DNA of 64,000 nucleotides. Origin: an uncultured Lachnospiraceae bacterium (GTDB taxonomy: Bacteria > Bacillota > Clostridia > Lachnospirales > Lachnospiraceae). The stretch lies in assembly GCA_947169235.1 (NCBI GenBank), contig CAMVOY010000003.1, positions 1 to 64,000 of the forward strand, in the 5' to 3' direction. Positions 1 through 8,449 of the stretch are shown piece after piece. A program made the translations under genes and the position numbers. Under the pieces are notes generated by a model. The model was not told where the DNA came from. It made no database searches and saw only the letters and a program-made list of their open reading frames with translations. Position 1 is the stretch's first letter. Every line of letters starts with the position of its first letter.

Positions 1-96
1 GCGTACCAAAAGAAATATCCCTATGCAGCAGATGTCCCCTACGAAGCAATTTTGAATAGCGCAGGGGCACTACTGGACATTCTACTGACCGAATAG
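1..96 (+). CDS. C-terminal fragment of a CDS entering from the left edge (...AYQKKYPYAADVPYEAILNSAGALLDILLTE*)
   Basis: Frame 1 is open from base 1 to TAG at 94-96; truncated by the window edge, family not recognised. Confidence 0.5.
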   Translation, partial: AYQKKYPYAADVPYEAILNSAGALLDILLTE

Positions 97-208
97 TTTT
101 GGGGGGAGATAAATCGATTTAAACGGTGGCCTGACTTCTCAAGCCCGCTTGGAAAGGAGATTTAGAGGCCTTCGGTGTCGCGTGGTAACCGAGTTGGTAA
201 CCAATAAT

Positions 209-478
209 TCATCTGTTCACACCTTTCCATTTTTTCATCGGCCATATACACTCGATACTCTGACCGGATGAAAGAAGCACCTCGGATCTTCGGTCCTTTG
301 TCTTTATTGAAACGATCTGCATCTCATAAGCTTTAACGAAACCGGTTTTTGTCTCGATCACAATTTCTCTGCTGCCATCCATACCTAATCCCCTTCTTCT
401 TTGTAATCTCGCACCTTCTATAAAACTACGGAGGATGTCCAATCCCTCCTTGGGAACAGAACATCCTCCATGATACAT
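209..478 (-). CDS. Hypothetical small protein, 89 aa
   Basis: ORF only; no clear RBS and no recognised family. Confidence 0.25.
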   Translation of the reverse strand: MYHGGCSVPKEGLDILRSFIEGARLQRRRGLGMDGSREIVIETKTGFVKAYEMQIVSIKTKDRRSEVLLSSGQSIECIWPMKKWKGVNR

Positions 479-559
479 AATTTATCGGTGTATGTTAGGG
501 ATTCTTAACCCGATTTACATGAAACGACAAAAAATCAACATAAGCGGTCAGCGCCTGAA

Positions 560-1609
560 TCAGATCACAGAATATACAGGGTATACATGTTTCTTATCAA
601 ACGACCAACCATTTAGTGCCTTTGCTTCTTCAGGAGTCATTGCTTTGGCATGAACGGCAACATCAATACTCTTTTTTGATCCGTCCTTGAAGGTCGCAGT
701 GCAGGTGATCTTTATTTGATCGAATATTTTATTATAGCTTTCTGCTAGAAGAGTCGCGTGTTTATCTCGCTCGGCCTCCGTCATTTCGGGACCATCATCA
801 GAAAGTAAGTTGACATTATCTAGAATCTGGTCAAAGATGCTCTTTGAAACGGTTTCTTCATAACTGAAACAGATGCTTGTATCATCCGACTCCTGAAAAC
901 CCGGTGATACGGAGAACTCGGAATAACAATCCTGTTCGTACTTCGATGCTTCTTTTTCATATTCCTGATTGGCCTTTTTTACAATAAGAGAGTTATTGTC
1001 ATTATTCGTTTTATCTAACGCTTCTGTTACCTTATCATTATATGGTTGAAGTGCTTCAGGGAGAAATCCGCTGACATCATCAGGGTTACTTGTTTTTTTT
1101 CCATCCACCACATATCCGTCACCTTTCTTGTGATTCACAGCAAAGAACCCCTTGTTCACAGAATAGGTGATTTTTTCGATATTTGTCCCATCACAAAGAA
1201 TAGGAAACTGAATCTTCCCACCGACTCTGTTATCTAAATGACTTAGCCATATGGACTGTCCATCGTTTTGATTGACGTCAAGAGACGCCTCCTTTTTCAT
1301 CTCCTTTGTTGCAGCCAAGGCTTTTATGGTAAAGGAATTACCAACCGATGATGAAACTCCGGATCCACCATTTCCCTGAATCGTATTTTTTTCAAAGAGA
1401 TCCGGTACTATCGTCGCTCCCAAAATCAGCGCCGCACAGGCGGCTGCAACCATCGCCGGTTTCCATACTCTCCATTTATTCTTCTTTTGATTCTCCATTG
1501 TTTGCTCCTTTCTTTCCGACACGCGTATAAGAACGCGCGCCTTGAGCTCATCGCTCATTTCCTGTGTCGGTGAAAGGGCTTCCTGCAACATACTATCAAT
1601 CTTTTCCAT
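560..1609 (-). CDS. Anti-sigma-factor-like membrane protein (cytoplasmic N-terminus, one TM, extracytoplasmic domain)
   Basis: TM segment 'AMVAAACAALILGATIVP'; immediately downstream of an ECF sigma gene on the same strand. Confidence 0.6.
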   Translation of the reverse strand: MEKIDSMLQEALSPTQEMSDELKARVLIRVSERKEQTMENQKKNKWRVWKPAMVAAACAALILGATIVPDLFEKNTIQGNGGSGVSSSVGNSFTIKALAATKEMKKEASLDVNQNDGQSIWLSHLDNRVGGKIQFPILCDGTNIEKITYSVNKGFFAVNHKKGDGYVVDGKKTSNPDDVSGFLPEALQPYNDKVTEALDKTNNDNNSLIVKKANQEYEKEASKYEQDCYSEFSVSPGFQESDDTSICFSYEETVSKSIFDQILDNVNLLSDDGPEMTEAERDKHATLLAESYNKIFDQIKITCTATFKDGSKKSIDVAVHAKAMTPEEAKALNGWSFDKKHVYPVYSVI

Positions 1610-1624
1610 AATGATTCTCCTTTT

Positions 1625-2146
1625 CTACATCCTATCGGAAAGCATGGACGCTAGTTCCTTTTTTGCTTCTCTTAATCGACTCTTGACCGTACTGAGTGGT
1701 ATGCCGAGCATTTCCGCGATTTCTTTCTCCTTTAGTTCTTCCATATAATATAGGAGAACCACGATCTGTTTTTTCTTCGACAGCATTTTCACACATTTGC
1801 GGATATACTCTTTTTCTTCCTGTCGGATGGCTACCTGTTCCGGTGTCTGTTCACTTTCGTTTTGCTCGGATTCCATCTTTGCTATCGGTACGACCTGCTC
1901 ATCAACGATTCGTTGTCGCCAGGCATACTTACGTTTCCGATTCTTCCATAGGTGAACAGCCATCGAGAGGAAAAATCTCTTGGCATGAACCTCGTTCTCG
2001 ATTCGCTCGGCTCTTTCAAAACCCTGTACAAAAACATCCTGACAGAGATCTTCGGCCTCTTCGCGATTACCGGTAAGGTAACTGCAAAACGAAAGGATAT
2101 CGCGTCCATGGCTTTCCATAAACTGTTCTAGATCAAATTGATTCAT
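1625..2146 (-). CDS. RNA polymerase sigma factor, sigma-70/ECF family
   Basis: Region 2 'NREEAEDLCQDVFVQGF' and region 4 'EELKEKEIAEMLGIPLSTVKSRLREAKKEL'; start placed at MNQFDLEQF with upstream GGAG; ORF track extends to 2215. Confidence 0.85.
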   Translation of the reverse strand: MNQFDLEQFMESHGRDILSFCSYLTGNREEAEDLCQDVFVQGFERAERIENEVHAKRFFLSMAVHLWKNRKRKYAWRQRIVDEQVVPIAKMESEQNESEQTPEQVAIRQEEKEYIRKCVKMLSKKKQIVVLLYYMEELKEKEIAEMLGIPLSTVKSRLREAKKELASMLSDRM

Positions 2147-2284
2147 AGTGCGTCTCCGCTTCAAGATATCTTGGTGGGAGCATAGGATGAACATCCGGCT
2201 CATCTGCCCCTTCACAGATATATTGTAATAACTAATGAAAAAGGATCATTTTTTTGAAATCATTTGTCAAGTGCCAGATACGCA

Positions 2285-2299
2285 CCTTGTTCGACAAGG
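2285..2299. repeat. Short inverted repeat CCTTGT-TCG-ACAAGG
   Basis: Direct reading. Confidence 0.5.
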
Positions 2300-2340
2300 C
2301 ACCCTGGTTAGTGGGCAGAGGTCTACGCTTCGCTCCGGTC

Positions 2341-2371
2341 GGCGCGGGACATCCACTGGATGTCCCGCGCC
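2341..2371. repeat. Perfect inverted repeat GGCGCGGGACATCCA-C-TGGATGTCCCGCGCC
   Basis: 15-bp perfect arms with a 1-nt centre; no T-tract on either side. Confidence 0.85.
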
Positions 2372-2414
2372 CCTAAAACCCCTGGCATATGATAAAAACT
2401 CCTAAAAAGTTGTA

Positions 2415-2618
2415 TATGGTGCCGCGTTCAGTGTCATATTCACGGGTGTGGTGCGCATTTGGGCACCACACAGCGAAAAGCGGTGCCCGATACGGCGCCG
2501 CTTTTTCACGAAAAACTATGGCAGATCCTGGACAGTGCGCTTTCCGACACCACAATCGGCTCTGTGGTGCGCAATTCAGCACCACTCTGCCCAAAGTGGT
2601 GCGCATTTCGACACCGTC
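2415..2618. repeat. Array of about six degenerate 24-bp dyads at 32-bp period, core (T)GTGGTGC-N8-GCACCAC(A)
   Basis: Half-sites start at 2415, 2431, 2447, 2463, 2479, 2495, then 2531, 2547, 2563, 2579, 2595, 2611, i.e. a 16-bp lattice with one 52-bp unit-to-unit step. Confidence 0.8.
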
Positions 2619-2664
2619 TGCTTGTGGATCCAAATCCTCAAGTCTTTTATATAATAGTTGATTA

Positions 2665-3855
2665 TTATGCTAGAGGTTTTGACATCTCCTTTATTGACTT
2701 TTGTAAAGAAGATTCCATAAGCTGCTGTACACTCGAGTGGTCATCTGACCTATCGCTGCCAACCTCCTGTATCTTTCCGTTTACAAGTTGACAGTTGGTG
2801 TTATTTACGACAAATACCTTGGAGGTGTCTATTCCCTGTTTGCGAAGGAAATCGAGGACAATTGGTGTATCCTCATCAGTAATTGCATAGGCACCCCATA
2901 TTCCTTCCACAAACAGCATCAGATGAGATAATGCAAGTGCATACGGTTCAGCTTTTTTCCATGTTTGTATATCATTTATCCCACTGACAGAAAAATTGTC
3001 CTGATTGATGGCGAATTTCATTCCCGCAACATCGTATGAATCTCCTATGGCTAATGATATGCTGTTTGTCTTCGAATCATAATCTCTGTGTATATTGGTT
3101 TGATAAAATCTGTTCCGGTTTTCGTATTCATAATCAGCATACGGATAAGTATATCCCTCAAGCATGGTGTGTTCCTTCTCGCCATATTTGAAAGTCCAAA
3201 CTCTATCACCATTGTCCTTTATTTCTACTGTAAAAACTATTTCATCAGCATGTTTTGCCATATTATCGAGCAAGCCACAGCCATGAGCATCACCCTTAAT
3301 TCTTCGCTTAATTTCTGAGTCCCATTCATTTAGATTTTTTAATTGCTCATCACTTGCTTCGTCATTGAAATAATCAACAAACCCATCTTTCTCTCCATCT
3401 CTTGATATGATTCTTTTGTTGACAGAATCATAAACATACGTGTGGGTTACTCCGGGACCGGTTATTTTCGAGGTATTATCTTTAGTTCTGTCTTTCCTTT
3501 CATCTCTTTCTCTGAAAAGACTGTCTATCATTTCATCATATGCGCCCTCTGCATATTTTTGCGCTTTTTTAAGAAGAATACTCTGGTAGTCGTTATCGCT
3601 TTCGTTTATGTTTATATAGTAGTTCATCGGTGCCGAACTTGTCAGGACACGGGAATATGCTGACATCATTTCCCGTTGATCCTTGATGCTCATATTATAG
3701 CTGTCCTTAGAGATAAAATCCTTAACACTGTCAAGCGTTGGATCAATTTTGTTAAGGGCAGATGAATAGGTAACCGTCGCATCTCCGGTTTTTTCCTGAT
3801 ACTGCCTTGTTGCAACACTATACATATACCCCAGCTGTGACATTGAAACTTCCAT
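2665..3855 (-). CDS. Hypothetical protein, about 396 aa
   Basis: Long ORF; internal start MEVSMSQLGYMYS preceded by GGAGCAG; ORF track extends to 3963; no recognised family. Confidence 0.6.
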   Translation of the reverse strand: MEVSMSQLGYMYSVATRQYQEKTGDATVTYSSALNKIDPTLDSVKDFISKDSYNMSIKDQREMMSAYSRVLTSSAPMNYYININESDNDYQSILLKKAQKYAEGAYDEMIDSLFRERDERKDRTKDNTSKITGPGVTHTYVYDSVNKRIISRDGEKDGFVDYFNDEASDEQLKNLNEWDSEIKRRIKGDAHGCGLLDNMAKHADEIVFTVEIKDNGDRVWTFKYGEKEHTMLEGYTYPYADYEYENRNRFYQTNIHRDYDSKTNSISLAIGDSYDVAGMKFAINQDNFSVSGINDIQTWKKAEPYALALSHLMLFVEGIWGAYAITDEDTPIVLDFLRKQGIDTSKVFVVNNTNCQLVNGKIQEVGSDRSDDHSSVQQLMESSLQKSIKEMSKPLA

Positions 3856-4136
3856 AGACTGCTCCTTTCTGCGATGCCTCTGGCAATCGGCGCCGCTCGT
3901 CCCCCGCAGTGCAACAGAAGCACTTATGGTCCGGACGAATTGCTGTTTTAAAAAAAAAGACAAGCCCTTTCCCGGGATGCTTGTCCTCCATGACTGTTCC
4001 TTGCATATGTATTATCGGACTCAAAATGAGATACTGAACCCTTTTTACACGAGATGACAGATAAACGACATAAGCGGTCATTCAGAATTGAAAAGGATCA
4101 AAAAAACTCTTGCAAAAAAACTCTTTCAAAAAATAC

Positions 4137-4165
4137 TTGACAAACAGCGCAAACCATAGTAAAAT
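4137..4165 (+). promoter_or_regulatory. Sigma-A-type promoter for tRNA-Gly
   Basis: TTGACA - 17 nt - TAAAAT. Confidence 0.65.
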
Positions 4166-4226
4166 ACCCATTGTTGTAAAACTTCATATAGTCTTATACC
4201 GTACGCTCACGCGTACGCTTAGACAT

Positions 4227-4297
4227 GCAGGTGTAGTTCAATGGTAGAACACTAGCCTTCCAAGCTAGATACGAGGGTTCGATTCCCTTCACCTGCT
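4227..4297 (+). tRNA. tRNA-Gly (anticodon TCC)
   Basis: Cloverleaf: GCAGGTG/CACCTGC acceptor, D-arm GTTCAATGGTAGAAC, anticodon stem CTAGC-CTTCCAA-GCTAG, T-loop TTCGATT, discriminator T. Confidence 0.95.
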
Positions 4298-4334
4298 AAA
4301 AAACCGAAACACCCAATGGGTGTTTCGGTTTTTT
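4298..4334 (+). terminator. Rho-independent terminator after tRNA-Gly
   Basis: AAAAAACCGAAACACCC-AAT-GGGTGTTTCGGTTTTTT, 17-bp arms. Confidence 0.9.
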
Positions 4335-4345
4335 AATAGTTGAAG

Positions 4346-4500
4346 GATCCATGAGAATCCTCCGGGGGAAAAACGACCGCAGGGAGTTTTTTCAGCGAAC
4401 CGGTTTACCGGTTCGTTTCGATTCCCCTTCACATATGGAAGATCCATGAGAATCCTCCGAGCGAACCGGTTTACCGGTTCGTTTCGATTCCCCTTCACCT
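4346..4500. repeat. Imperfect tandem duplication carrying a GAACCGGT-TT-ACCGGTTC palindrome and a copy of the tRNA-Gly 3' end
   Basis: GATCCATGAGAATCCTCCG at 4346-4364 and 4441-4459; GCGAACCGGTTTACCGGTTCGTTTCGATTCCCCTTCAC at 4395-4432 and 4461-4498. Confidence 0.85.
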
Positions 4501-4509
4501 ATATAGAAC

Positions 4510-5481
4510 CTACACCACTCTCGACCTGTCTTCGCCCTTTAGCCAGGCCTCGATACTTTTTCCGATATCCGATACCAGGCGCTGTCTGGTCTCAAGCGGA
4601 GCCCATGCTATATGCGGCGTCAGAAGCAGTCGATCCGCATTATCAGTGCCGCGGTATTTTTCTATGTAAGACATCAGCGGGCTCTCAGTAGGGATTGGCT
4701 CTCTTTCAAAAACATCCAGAGCCGCCGCACTTATCAAACCTTCCTCAAGCGCCGTGACCAGATCCTTCTCGACTACGATCGGACCGCGCCCCAGGTTCAA
4801 AAATACACAGGACGGCTTGCACATTTTAAAGGCATCTATATCCATCATGCCGTGAGTCGCTTCGTTCAGCGGTGCGTGGCATGATATGATATCACTCGTT
4901 TTCAAAAATGTCCTGAAATCCAGGCTCTCATACGGGACATCATAAGTGTTTCCGCTCGCCGAGAAGTAGACAACCTCCATACCAAACGCTGTCGCAACCT
5001 CCGCCACTCGCCTGCCTATCGCTCCGAGGCCGATGATCCCGTATCTTTTTCCGGACAACTCATGAAAAGTCCTTCCCATATGAGTGAATGACTCCTGCGC
5101 CGAATACTCCCCTGACGACACATAATCCCCATAATACCTTATATTCTCCCACACATGCAAAAGCAACGCAAAGGTGTGCTGAACGACAGCCTCAGTCGAA
5201 TATCCCCTGGAATTCGTAACAGGTATACCCTTTTCAGAGCAATACTCGATATCAATATTGTTATACCCGGTCGCCGCCTCGCAGATAAGCTTCAGTTTCT
5301 TTGCTTTGCTTAAAACACTTTCGTCCAGGATACACTTATTCACCACGACTATATCCGCGTCGCTGATACGCTCTACGACCTTATCCTGCGGTGTATGCTC
5401 ATAAGTTATAAGCTCGCCGAATCTTTCCAGCTCGTCAAAGCTTACCCCGGCAGCATCCGCTTCCAGTACTACAATTCTCAT
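4510..5481 (-). CDS. D-2-hydroxyacid dehydrogenase (NAD-dependent)
   Basis: NAD-binding 'GKRYGIIGLGAIGRRVAEVATAFGMEVVYFS', 'VFLNLGRGPIV', 'AALDVFEREP', catalytic 'LLTPHIAW'. Confidence 0.9.
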   Translation of the reverse strand: MRIVVLEADAAGVSFDELERFGELITYEHTPQDKVVERISDADIVVVNKCILDESVLSKAKKLKLICEAATGYNNIDIEYCSEKGIPVTNSRGYSTEAVVQHTFALLLHVWENIRYYGDYVSSGEYSAQESFTHMGRTFHELSGKRYGIIGLGAIGRRVAEVATAFGMEVVYFSASGNTYDVPYESLDFRTFLKTSDIISCHAPLNEATHGMMDIDAFKMCKPSCVFLNLGRGPIVVEKDLVTALEEGLISAAALDVFEREPIPTESPLMSYIEKYRGTDNADRLLLTPHIAWAPLETRQRLVSDIGKSIEAWLKGEDRSRVV

Positions 5482-5534
5482 GATCTATACTCCATTTCTT
5501 TTATAGCTATTTATCGTTTTTGTCAATACGTTCT

Positions 5535-6941
5535 TTACAGCCTGTATGCCCTGCTCACCTCGTTTCGATCCTTCATCCCGGTCTTCTTCAGTACGTTAGA
5601 TACGTGGAAGCGTACAGTGTTCTCGGATAACCGGAGGATCTCGGCAATCTCGCCGTTTGAACGGCCTTCCGATAAAAACATCGCGACTTCCTCCTCGCGG
5701 CGTGTCAGGCCATACTGCTTAGCAAATGAAGCGCGGCGTTCGTCCGCGCTGATCTCTTTTGGCATCTCAGCCGCCCTGTCCCCGGCAGCAGGAGCATATT
5801 TTTCTCTTAACATCATAAAGAATAGGATGACTAACGGTATAAACAGGACACTCACCAGGATCACCGAAGCGAGTTCACCGCATCCCGTCTCTGTGATCAC
5901 CAGCACCGCGACAGCCTCGCAGATACGAGACACGGCAAGTCCCAAAGGTGCCAGGTGGAGCCTGTCACTCTCCGCTGCCCACGTCATAAACGACGCCGCA
6001 CGATATACGGCAAAAAATCCAAGTATCGCATAGGAAAGTCCGATGACCAGCGTCACCATCCCGCTCTCTCGGTAGATCATGATAAGAACGGTGGGGTATA
6101 TGAGGCTGACTACGGTACATATCCCGCCTACCTTGCGATTTTTATCATAGATCAGACCGGCTGCGATCAGGCCCACCGCATAAAAACAGCGCTGCGCCAG
6201 CAGGTCGAACTCCCGACAGTATTCCAGATAAAGGTTGTTGTTCGTCCCGATGCTCGAAATCGGCGCCATGATCGCTATGACCACGCACATCAGTATAAGC
6301 ACCTTTCTTCCTCTGTCTGTATCAGGCTTTAACGCGGATACTGCCTGAGTGATGTCATCCCCATACTTCTTATTATTAACAGCGTCCCTGTATACCAGTA
6401 TGACTACCACGACAAGTGCGATGATCAGGCTATCGATAAAAATAATACGATACGAGGTCATCACTCCGCCGTTTATCACCGAGATCAACCACGTCCCGAA
6501 TGCACCGACCGCGTAAGCCAGGCCGTAACAAAACCCCAGCCGGGATGACGGTACATGAGCTGCTGCCAGGGTAAACGTAAACCCGGTATGAAGTCCGACT
6601 ATGATATTCAGTACGACTATCATGCACATCAAAAGCGTCTTATCAGGTATAAGGATCGAGACGATGATCACCGGGACTTCTATTAAAAACAGTACGACCT
6701 GAAACGCTCTTTTGGCAGACATTTGACTACGGGTTTTGTACAGGATGATAAAAAACAGCATCCCTGCTCCCTGCGCCAGGTACGCCCAGCCGGTAGAAAC
6801 AGCGCTGATCACATTCGGGCTGAACAGATCATACATTTTATAGAGCTGCGAGAAGAATATCAGCGAATCCAAAAGATAGACCACCGCAATGATCACACAG
6901 CAAAAGATAAAGTTTCTGTTTTTGTTTAAAAATGCCTTCAT
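5535..6941 (-). CDS. Multi-TM (MFS-like) membrane protein with C-terminal LuxR-type HTH
   Basis: About 12 hydrophobic segments, then 'YGLTRREEEVAMFLSEGRSNGEIAEILRLSENTVRFHVSNVLKKTGMKDRNEVSR'; start MKAFLNKN with GGAGG upstream. Confidence 0.8.
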   Translation of the reverse strand: MKAFLNKNRNFIFCCVIIAVVYLLDSLIFFSQLYKMYDLFSPNVISAVSTGWAYLAQGAGMLFFIILYKTRSQMSAKRAFQVVLFLIEVPVIIVSILIPDKTLLMCMIVVLNIIVGLHTGFTFTLAAAHVPSSRLGFCYGLAYAVGAFGTWLISVINGGVMTSYRIIFIDSLIIALVVVVILVYRDAVNNKKYGDDITQAVSALKPDTDRGRKVLILMCVVIAIMAPISSIGTNNNLYLEYCREFDLLAQRCFYAVGLIAAGLIYDKNRKVGGICTVVSLIYPTVLIMIYRESGMVTLVIGLSYAILGFFAVYRAASFMTWAAESDRLHLAPLGLAVSRICEAVAVLVITETGCGELASVILVSVLFIPLVILFFMMLREKYAPAAGDRAAEMPKEISADERRASFAKQYGLTRREEEVAMFLSEGRSNGEIAEILRLSENTVRFHVSNVLKKTGMKDRNEVSRAYRL

Positions 6942-7213
6942 TTTGCCTCCAAACGGTAAAACCAGTCTATTTACAGTCCAATTATATAGCAAAACCCATC
7001 CTACTGCAACCGTATTAGTCCTCTATCAGTCAAACCTATCCATAATCAAACGCGGTCTTGTCAAAAACCGTACATATGCTGACTTTGGTTTTCTATTTGT
7101 CCGTGATAAAATCAAAACATGGGCGCTTGCCCTCATAAACTTGGATCAATCCACGACGGATACGAATTAACATATATCTGTCGAATGATTGAAAAAAACA
7201 ACTCAGGAGGTAT

Positions 7214-8212
7214 ATGTTTATGAAGAAGACTATGAAAAATGTATTCGCTTTTGCGCTTGTGCTCTCACTTGCACTCGGTATCAGTTCCATACCGGCTAGT
7301 GCTGCGTCAATCAAAGGAATTGTCGCACCACTGACGGTAACAGTGGGGGAAGATGGCAATTTCGGAGGATCAACACAAGTTTCAAGTTGGAATGAATCGA
7401 ATATCTTTTCTCCGGATTTCAATTCATATAGTGTAAGTGCAGATATCTACTTACCTTTCTCCATGTTTAGCAAGGAAGGTGGATCCATATTTATCAGGCC
7501 GATGGTACAATTCTGGTTTCCGGAGCCCGGTGTGAACGGATACCTTGAAAGTGATACTGAGATAGTGATCGGATATGATTTTGAAAACAATGTTCCATTC
7601 TTTAAAGGCTTGGGAAAAAACGATGTGGAAACAGACGATCTTCCGTATCTGAAAAGTGTCACGCAAGTCGGTGATCTGATCAGGGTAGAGATCGCAGATG
7701 CGCCGGTTAATTCGACACTTAAATCAGCTGAATACGGCGAATCCGGCAGAGAAGTATGGAGAGATCCGATTCCGAGTGCCGGCTCCGGAGATGCTTGTCC
7801 GTGCTTCAAGGTAGGCTCAGATCGATATGAAAATGGAAGCTTTGCAGTTGCAAATGCCTCAGTCAAGATCGGAGATAAAGAGTACAAAACAGACTATAGC
7901 AAAAAGGAAGATATCGCAGGTTGTGATCCTGAAGGAGGAGAGTTCAGTTCATTAAAGGCTTCTTCCTTCAACACATACGCACTTTCTGTCACAAAAACAT
8001 CAGTAAAGATCAAGAACAAGAAGTCAGCGACCGTTAAAGTAACTACCATGTTCAGCGGTGATAAAGTAACTGTTTCATCATCTTCTACAAAGGTTGCAAA
8101 AGCCACTTACAAGAGCGGAAAGGTTACCATAAAAGCTCTTAAGAAAGGCAAAGCTACAGTATCCGTAAAAGCAAACGGCACGACGAAAAAGATAAAAGTT
8201 ACCGTAAAATAA
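7214..8212 (+). CDS. Secreted protein with C-terminal bacterial Ig-like (Big_2-like) domain
   Basis: Signal peptide 'MFMKKTMKNVFAFALVLSLALGISSIPASAA'; C-terminal 'KVAKATYKSGKVTIKALKKGKATVSVKANG'; RBS AGGAGG. Confidence 0.75.
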   Translation: MFMKKTMKNVFAFALVLSLALGISSIPASAASIKGIVAPLTVTVGEDGNFGGSTQVSSWNESNIFSPDFNSYSVSADIYLPFSMFSKEGGSIFIRPMVQFWFPEPGVNGYLESDTEIVIGYDFENNVPFFKGLGKNDVETDDLPYLKSVTQVGDLIRVEIADAPVNSTLKSAEYGESGREVWRDPIPSAGSGDACPCFKVGSDRYENGSFAVANASVKIGDKEYKTDYSKKEDIAGCDPEGGEFSSLKASSFNTYALSVTKTSVKIKNKKSATVKVTTMFSGDKVTVSSSSTKVAKATYKSGKVTIKALKKGKATVSVKANGTTKKIKVTVK

Positions 8213-8260
8213 ATTAAGAGACCACGCTTTTCGCGCGCGAATCTATAAATGCATCAAATA

Positions 8261-8288
8261 AGTCCGCGGGCTTTGCCCGCGGACTTTT
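8261..8288 (+). terminator. Rho-independent terminator
   Basis: AGTCCGCGGGC-TTT-GCCCGCGGACT-TTT. Confidence 0.8.
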
Positions 8289-8349
8289 AAGTTCATAGCC
8301 TGTATTCTTTTGCAATAAAGTCCTTCGGGATAGATGCCTCGTCCCCAAC

Positions 8350-8378
8350 TTGACATATTATACGTATTAACGTAGAAT
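8350..8378 (+). promoter_or_regulatory. Sigma-A-type promoter with a dyad (TACGT-ATTA-ACGTA) in the spacer
   Basis: TTGACA - 17 nt - TAGAAT upstream of the 8450 CDS. Confidence 0.6.
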
Positions 8379-8449
8379 ATGGGTTACTAACCGCAGAATC
8401 AAGCGGAATCTACAAATGATACTTTATAACATAATGAAGGGAGAAAAAC

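Noticed and set aside
2415-2618. 32-bp periodic repeats could be a CRISPR array
   Set aside because: Half-sites are short and degenerate, the 8-nt spacers and linkers are far below CRISPR spacer length, and no cas gene is in the window
2389-2791. Plus-strand ORFs 2389-2661, 2448-2654, 2459-2791
   Set aside because: They run through the dyad array; 32-bp periodicity breaks frame and no RBS or family is seen
3818-4081. 87-aa minus-strand ORF beginning MTAYVVYLSSRV
   Set aside because: Overlaps the better-supported start of the 2665 gene; its first part is the dispersed repeat, so more likely leader DNA than protein
4289-4498. 69-aa minus-strand ORF with repeated KGNRNEPVNRFA
   Set aside because: Produced by translating the tRNA-tail tandem repeat; not a credible gene
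4227-4500. Active integrative element at tRNA-Gly
   Set aside because: No integrase, relaxase or phage gene follows; only short tail duplications remain, so kept as a scar/repeat finding
5395-6033. 212-aa plus-strand ORF
   Set aside because: Antisense to the dehydrogenase and LuxR-type genes; no motif
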